A stretch of DNA of 42,756 nt from Clostridia bacterium (GTDB taxonomy: Bacteria; Bacillota; Clostridia; Christensenellales; Aristaeellaceae). The DNA is taken from positions 1-42,756 of the forward strand of contig JAGBDL010000001.1 in NCBI GenBank assembly GCA_017937505.1, read 5' to 3'. Shown one piece after another: positions 38,655 through 42,756 of the stretch. The notes under the pieces are model-generated. The model had not been told where the DNA came from. It saw only the letters and a list, made by a program, of their open reading frames with translations, and ran no database searches. The position numbers and the translations under genes are program-made. Every line of letters begins with the position of its first letter. Within the stretch, counting starts at the first letter, position 1.

Positions 38655-38675
38655 AACGCATATCCGTGATATAAT
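38647..38675 (+). promoter_or_regulatory. Repressor promoter
   Basis: TTGCCT (38647-38652), 17-bp spacer, TATAAT (38670-38675) with TGA extension. Drives the 119-aa repressor gene. Confidence 0.82.
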
Positions 38676-38705
38676 CTGCATATAAAACAAGGAGGTACAG
38701 CCCGA

Positions 38706-39065
38706 ATGAGTATTGGAAACAGAATCCATGAGCTTCGCAAGGATCTTGGATATACTCAGATTGAATTTGGCAAGATGGTTAGATGTTCCGGCGCTACTAT
38801 CTCCACTTCTGAATCTGGAAAAACTACGCCCGACAACCAGACCTTGCAGCTTATCGCCGACAAGTGCGGCGTCCGTTATGAATGGTTGGTTAATGGTGAA
38901 CTCCCCAAATATCCGCCCGAGGCAAAGAACGATCTCGCCATCGTCACCCGCGCGCTCGAAGGGCAGAGCGAAGCAAAGAAGCTGCTCATCCGTATCATCG
39001 CGGAAATGCCCGACGATCTCGCTGATGCGATCATCGCTTACATGGACGGAAGGCAAAAAAAATGA
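38706..39065 (+). CDS. CI-like XRE-family lysogeny repressor
   Basis: 119 aa, ATG 38706 behind AAGGAGG. N-terminal helix-turn-helix (YTQIEFGKMVRCSGATISTS, TPDNQTLQLIADKCGVRYEW) and a short helical C-terminus (LIRIIAEMPDDLADAIIAYM). No S24 protease domain, so induction by RecA-driven self-cleavage is unlikely; another signal must inactivate it. Divergent from the Cro-like gene and flanked by three operators. Confidence 0.88.
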   Translation: MSIGNRIHELRKDLGYTQIEFGKMVRCSGATISTSESGKTTPDNQTLQLIADKCGVRYEWLVNGELPKYPPEAKNDLAIVTRALEGQSEAKKLLIRIIAEMPDDLADAIIAYMDGRQKK

Positions 39066-39085
39066 CCGCCTTTCGGCGGTCTTTT
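39064..39085 (+). terminator. Terminator of the repressor gene
   Basis: GACCGCC with GGCGGTC around TTTC, then TTTT, overlapping the stop codon. Confidence 0.88.
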
Positions 39086-39089
39086 GCGT

Positions 39090-39209
39090 TTATGCCTCTT
39101 TTTTCTCGTCCTGTATCTCTTTGAGGGTTTCTGCGTAGAACAGAACCTTGAGAACATATTTCGGAGAAAGCTCCTTGAGCACTTCATTGATCTTTTCAAT
39201 ATTCGTCAT
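39090..39209 (-). CDS. 39-aa helical protein, second gene of a minus-strand pair
   Basis: ATG 39209, GGAGGGATACGG upstream. One amphipathic helix-rich chain (MTNIEKINEVLKELSPKYVL). It converges with the repressor gene, just past its terminator. Unknown. Confidence 0.65.
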   Translation of the reverse strand: MTNIEKINEVLKELSPKYVLKVLFYAETLKEIQDEKKEA

Positions 39210-39233
39210 ATCCGTATCCCTCCAGCAGCTATT

Positions 39234-39428
39234 TCACTTCAGTTCTTTGAGCGCATATTCCAGCATCCGCTTGATGCTGTCCATCCGCATGCGGTGCATG
39301 AGCTTATTGATAAAGTCGATGTATTCCATCTTTCCTTCGTCGTCTTCTGTCGGTGTGTTCTGCGCGGCGGTCATCGGGGCGGGCCGCGCGCTGTGCTGCT
39401 GGATGTTCGGTCTCCTGGTGTTGGTCAT
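39234..39428 (-). CDS. 64-aa hypothetical protein, first gene of a minus-strand pair
   Basis: ATG 39428 (GGGAGCGAG upstream). Disordered N-terminus (Asn/Gln/Pro-rich, 1-32) and a C-terminal helix (EYIDFINKLMHRMRMDSIKR). Own promoter at 39464-39492. Situated between repressor and membrane module. Unknown. Confidence 0.7.
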   Translation of the reverse strand: MTNTRRPNIQQHSARPAPMTAAQNTPTEDDEGKMEYIDFINKLMHRMRMDSIKRMLEYALKELK

Positions 39429-39463
39429 GCACTCGCTCCCTCGCTTTCGCTTTTTGTGATTCC

Positions 39464-39492
39464 ATTATCCAATCAGAAACCGGTTCAGTCAA
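39464..39492 (-). promoter_or_regulatory. Promoter of the minus-strand pair
   Basis: On the minus strand TTGACT (39492-39487), 17-bp spacer, GATAAT (39469-39464). It points toward the 39428 gene. An inverted repeat CGGTTCAG (39481-39488) ... CTGAACCG begins inside its -35 region. Confidence 0.7.
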
Positions 39493-39574
39493 CGATGGGC
39501 TGACTTCGGGATTTTGCCCGAATTTTCTGAACCGTTCGAATTTTCCCCGAATCCATATTGAAGGAGGTCCTGCC

Positions 39575-40474
39575 GTGTACGGATCTGCCATCGCTACCCA
39601 CATCAACCAGAATATGGCCGCGCGAAACCTCAGCGCGAAGTATGTCTCCTCTGAATCCAAGGTGCCAGAGTCCACTCTGTCCAATTATCGGACGGGCAAG
39701 GTAGAAAAGCCAAACGAGGATCAGGTTCTGCGCATCTTCGCCGTCTGGGGCGACGGCCCGGAGGTGCTCTACAATATCCGCAAGCAGGTCGATGAGACAG
39801 CCGCGGCGGAAGCGCTCCTCAAGGCCAGGGCCAAGGACGCTGAGCTGATCGACCAGATTGCCGATGTCATCAAGGCCGGTTCCATGGCGCTGCTCGATCA
39901 GCAGGCCGAGCGCATGGGCGCTCAGCAGAGCGAGATCCTCCAGCATGCCGACAAGCGCATAGCAGAAGAGCGCCAGCGCGCAGCGGAACTCAACGCGAAG
40001 GTGCTTCGCCAATGCAATGAAGAGGTCGACCGCGTGAAAGAAATCTGTGCCCGCGAAATCGCCATGACCAAAGAATTCTGCGATCGTCGCGTGCGCATGA
40101 CCGAGCAGCACTATGAGGCACGCCTCGCCGACGCCCGGGAGCATCTCGCACAGATGATGGAATCTGAAGGGAAGCACAGCGGCGAGCTGCGCGAGCGCTA
40201 CGGCTCGTCGCGCGAATACCTCAAGTCCAGCGTACGCAACCTCTCCGCTTCCTGTATCCTGCTCGCGCTGACCAGCATATTCTTCGGCTCATACGCCATC
40301 TTCGCCTATACCACGTTTGACATGAAGGATCCGACGCGCGGCCTGCATACAGAAAGCTATTCCATTGGGCCTGTCGTTCTCGCTCTGACCGTTATCCTGG
40401 TTGTGATTGCCGGTTCTCGGCTGTTGATTATGTTCCTGAACAGGCCAAAGAAAAAAGAAAAATTGGAGGGATGA
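39575..40474 (+). CDS. Membrane-anchored XRE helix-turn-helix protein with long coiled coil
   Basis: 299 aa, GTG 39575 seven or eight bases after AAGGAGG; longer reading frames upstream have no ribosome site. Residues 8-60: helix-turn-helix (NMAARNLSAKYVSSESKVPE, STLSNYRTGKVEKPNE). Residues 70-215: Ala/Glu/Arg coiled coil. 224-245 and 264-288: two membrane helices with a ~18-residue outside loop. Basic C-terminus. DNA-binding domain in the cytoplasm, tethered to the membrane. Next gene 3 bp away. Located in the lysogenic-conversion position between repressor and integrase. Role unknown; superinfection exclusion, defence or stress sensing are candidates. Confidence 0.85.
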   Translation: MYGSAIATHINQNMAARNLSAKYVSSESKVPESTLSNYRTGKVEKPNEDQVLRIFAVWGDGPEVLYNIRKQVDETAAAEALLKARAKDAELIDQIADVIKAGSMALLDQQAERMGAQQSEILQHADKRIAEERQRAAELNAKVLRQCNEEVDRVKEICAREIAMTKEFCDRRVRMTEQHYEARLADAREHLAQMMESEGKHSGELRERYGSSREYLKSSVRNLSASCILLALTSIFFGSYAIFAYTTFDMKDPTRGLHTESYSIGPVVLALTVILVVIAGSRLLIMFLNRPKKKEKLEG

Positions 40475-40477
40475 GAA

Positions 40478-41239
40478 ATGGAACTTCTCATCATTGTGAT
40501 TATCGCTTTCCTGATCGGCAAGGCTTTCGGCGGCAGGAAAAACCGCCAGGACGATGACTGGCCGGATGAGCCGGTCCAATATGAGCCGCCTAAAAAGAAA
40601 AAGGGCTGTTTCGCCCGCTTGATTTCCTTGCTTTTCAAGTTGTTCGTCACGTTCATCCTCTTCGTTTTCATCGTCAGCCTTCTGGATGATGATACGCAGC
40701 CCCAGGCGACGTCCCCCGATATCGCACCGCCTCCCGTTGTGTCCAATACATTTGAGGAAACCTCTTCTCCTACTGTTGCCCCGACCGCCATTCCGACCGC
40801 TGCGCCCACGGCAGAACCGGCCACCCGTGAAGATTGGGTTCTTCGCGCTGCTCAGGAAGTCTATCGCGATGATTTGATTTCTGTCACCTGGCAGGAAGTC
40901 GATAATCAGAAGGATATGATCGTCATCTGGTGCAACATGCCTGATGGTTTCTCCAATAGTTCTCGCCGCCTGTTGTTCATGGGCGATGCGAAGAATATGT
41001 TCAAGCGCGTTTCTGAACTCGGAAATGATGGGCTTATCGAATACGGCTCTTGTTACATTGTCGGCCGCACAACGTATCTGGATAATTATGGAAAAGAGTT
41101 TGACGGCAATGCGATGGAGATCCGATTGAAAGAGGAAGACCTTTCGCAGATTAAATGGGAGAATATGAATAGCGATATGCTTTCCGCTCTTGCCTCTAAC
41201 TACGGCACCTTCGGAATTCATCCTCTCCTCCGCGACTAA
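40478..41239 (+). CDS. Two-membrane-segment protein with extracellular Pro/Thr linker and C-terminal domain
   Basis: 253 aa, ATG 40478 behind GGAGGGATG. Residues 1-18: hydrophobic N-terminus; 20-43: charged, Lys-rich; 48-69: second membrane helix; 70-115: Pro/Thr/Ala/Ser-rich spacer; 116-253: a globular, probably extracytoplasmic domain (EDWVLRAAQEVYRDDLISVT; GSCYIVGRTTYLDNYGKEFD). Family not recognised. Co-trans-cribed with the membrane HTH gene and likely its partner or ligand. Confidence 0.85.
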   Translation: MELLIIVIIAFLIGKAFGGRKNRQDDDWPDEPVQYEPPKKKKGCFARLISLLFKLFVTFILFVFIVSLLDDDTQPQATSPDIAPPPVVSNTFEETSSPTVAPTAIPTAAPTAEPATREDWVLRAAQEVYRDDLISVTWQEVDNQKDMIVIWCNMPDGFSNSSRRLLFMGDAKNMFKRVSELGNDGLIEYGSCYIVGRTTYLDNYGKEFDGNAMEIRLKEEDLSQIKWENMNSDMLSALASNYGTFGIHPLLRD

Positions 41240-41358
41240 ATAAAAACGCCCGCCTCTCCGTGCCGGGAGAAACGGGCTGCACAGCACCCACGCTGACCAC
41301 ATGGACCTGCCACATGATTATATCACGGGCCGGTCCTTTTTGTAAAGGAGGCCTGTTT
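41240..41358 (+). other. Gap before integrase: hairpin and integrase leader
   Basis: A nested hairpin GCCCG...CGGGC with CTCTCC/GGGAGA inside (about 41252-41276) follows the previous stop but has no T run. Just upstream of the integrase, TCCTTT...AAAGGA (41335-41350) could pair and hide the AAAGGAGG ribosome site, which would limit integrase translation. No promoter is convincing. Confidence 0.45.
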
Positions 41359-42558
41359 TTGAGCACCTGCAAGAAATGTAAAAAGCCGCTCGAGGACGGC
41401 TGGGTCGCATGCCCATTCTGCGCAGCCAAGGTTCCAACAGAAAAAAAGCCCCGCAAACGCCGCCGCCGTGCCAACGGCGAGGGAACGATCTTCCCCCGCG
41501 GTAAAACCTATTCTGTCCGCATCACCATCGGATGGAAAAAGACGGGAAACGGATATCGTCCCATAGTTGCCGAAAAGGGCGGCTTTAAAACCCAGCGCGA
41601 AGCCATGGAATACATCCCGATACTTCGCGAACAGGCCACCAAGGCAAGTCCGGAGCCGGTCGTGCGCCATGGCGTAGACTATACCCGCATCACATTCAAA
41701 GAGCTTTACGATAAGCTTATGGATCGCGAAAAGCGCCGCATCAAGCAGAGCACCATCAACTGCTATAAATCCGCATACAAGTATTTCTCCGATATCTACC
41801 ATCTTCCTTTCTGCGAACTGAATACAGAAGACTGGCAGCTGTGCATAGACGATTGCCCTCACGGGATCCGCACCAAGGAGAACATGAAGGCGCTCGGCAC
41901 GAAGATGTACAAGTTCGCCGCCGAGCTGCGCGTGTTCGGCCTGAGCACCTCCACCGACTTCGCTACCATGGTCTGGCTCGATCGTGAGGAAAAAGAAAGC
42001 CGCCAGCCCTTCACCTTGGACGAGGTCACCAAGATCAAGGACGCCGTCACCCGCAAGATTCCTTTTGCCGACTATGTGCTGGCCATGTGCTATACCGGCT
42101 TCCGCCCGTCCGAATTCCTGGCGCTCGAGCGTGACGCCTATGATCCCGTCAAAAACACCCTGCGAGGCGGCGCGAAGACCGAGGCAGGCAAGAATCGAAT
42201 CGTCCCGGTCCATCCGCTCATCAAGGCGTTCGTCGCCGAGCGTTACATGTCCGGCAAAAAGTTCCTCTTCGGCGATTCCAAAGGCGCACAGCTGCAGCTC
42301 AATCATTTCAGAACCCGCATGTTCTATCCGGCCCTTGAGGCAGCCGGCATCCAGAAAGCCCCTGAAGAAGGAGACAAGGAACGCCCGGAGCGCACTCCCT
42401 ACTCCTGCCGCCACACCTTCGCCACGCTCATGAAGAGCGTCCCCGGCGCCGCCAAAGATAAGGCCGCGCTCATGGGCCATACCTCTTATGAAATGACGCT
42501 TCACTATCAGCACGAGGATTATGAGAGCCTTAAATCCATCGTTGAGAAAATTGCCTGA
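41359..42558 (+). CDS. int: Tyrosine integrase with N-terminal zinc ribbon
   Basis: 399 aa, TTG 41359 seven bases after AAAGGAGG; the frame upstream has no ribosome site. Zinc ribbon CxxC...CxxC (Cys4, 7, 18, 21), basic linker and an arm-binding AP2-like domain (about 38-85), SAM-like core-binding domain ~105-190, catalytic domain with Arg249 (GFRPSEFLAL), Lys273 (GGAKTEAGKN), Tyr348-x-x-Arg351 (YSCRHTFAT, the usual His replaced by Tyr as in related Firmicute integrases) and nucleophile Tyr383. It recombines attP with a host tRNA-Pro gene. The arm sites beside it fit its N-terminal domain. Confidence 0.93.
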   Translation: MSTCKKCKKPLEDGWVACPFCAAKVPTEKKPRKRRRRANGEGTIFPRGKTYSVRITIGWKKTGNGYRPIVAEKGGFKTQREAMEYIPILREQATKASPEPVVRHGVDYTRITFKELYDKLMDREKRRIKQSTINCYKSAYKYFSDIYHLPFCELNTEDWQLCIDDCPHGIRTKENMKALGTKMYKFAAELRVFGLSTSTDFATMVWLDREEKESRQPFTLDEVTKIKDAVTRKIPFADYVLAMCYTGFRPSEFLALERDAYDPVKNTLRGGAKTEAGKNRIVPVHPLIKAFVAERYMSGKKFLFGDSKGAQLQLNHFRTRMFYPALEAAGIQKAPEEGDKERPERTPYSCRHTFATLMKSVPGAAKDKAALMGHTSYEMTLHYQHEDYESLKSIVEKIA

Positions 42559-42570
42559 TTTTTCATCCAT

Positions 42571-42591
42571 TGTACATAGTTTTGTACATAG
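42571..42591. promoter_or_regulatory. Integrase arm-type sites, right arm (two TGTACATAG)
   Basis: Two direct copies of TGTACATAG start at 42571 and 42583, 12 bp apart, between the integrase stop and the attP core. Same orientation and sequence as the left-arm pair at 213-232. Confidence 0.7.
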
Positions 42592-42615
42592 CGGCTCAAA
42601 ATTCCGCGCCATTTC

Positions 42616-42756
42616 TCGCCACTTTCTCGTTTCCAGAATCTCCTAATTTTATCAATTATTATTGGAAATATCAGCATTTTTCAGCATTTATAAAAAGATA
42701 GATTTCTTTGAATGGGGTTCAAGAGGCCGCGAGTTCGAATCTCGCCACTCCGACCA
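42616..42756. repeat. 141-bp terminal direct repeat, right copy
   Basis: Exact copy of 1-141, starting 57 bp after the integrase stop codon. Joining the copies places the integrase gene directly beside attP, as is usual for temperate phages. Confidence 0.93.

Noticed and set aside
41323..42612. 429-codon minus-strand frame opposite the integrase
   Set aside because: Integrase on the plus strand has every catalytic motif; the reverse frame has none.
1..42756. CRISPR array or insertion sequence
   Set aside because: No set of regularly spaced repeats and no transposase-like protein found.

Overview
The window is the complete genome of a temperate, tailed double-stranded DNA phage (siphovirus-like, about 42.6 kb unique). 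It is probably from a gut Clostridia-type Firmicute. The host guess is inference. It rests on AGGAGG-type ribosome sites, TTGACA/TATAAT promoters, dense ATGA-coupled operons on a G+C-rich background, and gene families I know mostly from Firmicute phages (SPP1-like portal and MuF, TcdE-like holin, BppU, DUF488). The first and last 141 bases are identical, so the contig closes into a circle. The repeat contains the 3' half of a tRNA-Pro(GGG) gene and ends exactly at its CCA. The joined ends therefore form attP, flanked on both sides by paired TGTACATAG arm sites.

Layout. 38.3-42.6 kb is the lysogeny module: a Cro/CI-type switch with three operators, a minus-strand pair of tiny genes, a two-gene membrane module (XRE helix-turn-helix + coiled coil + two membrane helices, then a two-membrane-helix protein with an outside domain), and the zinc-ribbon tyrosine integrase. 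From 38.55 kb down to 26.0 kb the minus strand carries the early operon: many small proteins, a tRNA cluster (Thr, Gly, one oversized tRNA-like element and a detached tRNA 3' half), an HUH replication endonuclease, a VRR-NUC nuclease, two DNA methyltransferases, a PAPS-reductase-like protein, a MazG-like protein and a helix-turn-helix late regulator. A strong promoter followed by a terminator precedes the late operon. That operon runs from the terminases (25.8 kb) through portal, MuF, scaffold, capsid, connectors, tail tube, a frameshifted tail chaperone, tape measure, Dit, Tal, BppU and a CotH-kinase-like tail fibre (7.5 kb).

Between the tail fibre and the lysis genes lies an inserted-looking block: DUF488, a divergent ribbon-helix-helix gene with a palindromic operator, and a second tyrosine recombinase. 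Its leader looks like an antisense-RNA-controlled attenuator. Endolysin, holin and a small helix-turn-helix gene follow. A separately terminated seven-gene cassette (0.25-3.5 kb) then encodes a papain-like protein, low-complexity Gly/Tyr/Gln-rich proteins and a small beta-rich protein.

Most unusual features: the antisense-attenuator candidate at 6535-6696; the membrane HTH module at 39.6-41.2 kb; a ~320-nt promoter-to-terminator RNA opposite the early operon (38.0-38.3 kb); the cassette at 0.25-3.5 kb; the odd tRNA-like elements at 35.9-36.3 kb; and three early genes each out of frame by one base at a poly-G tract where G7 would restore the frame.
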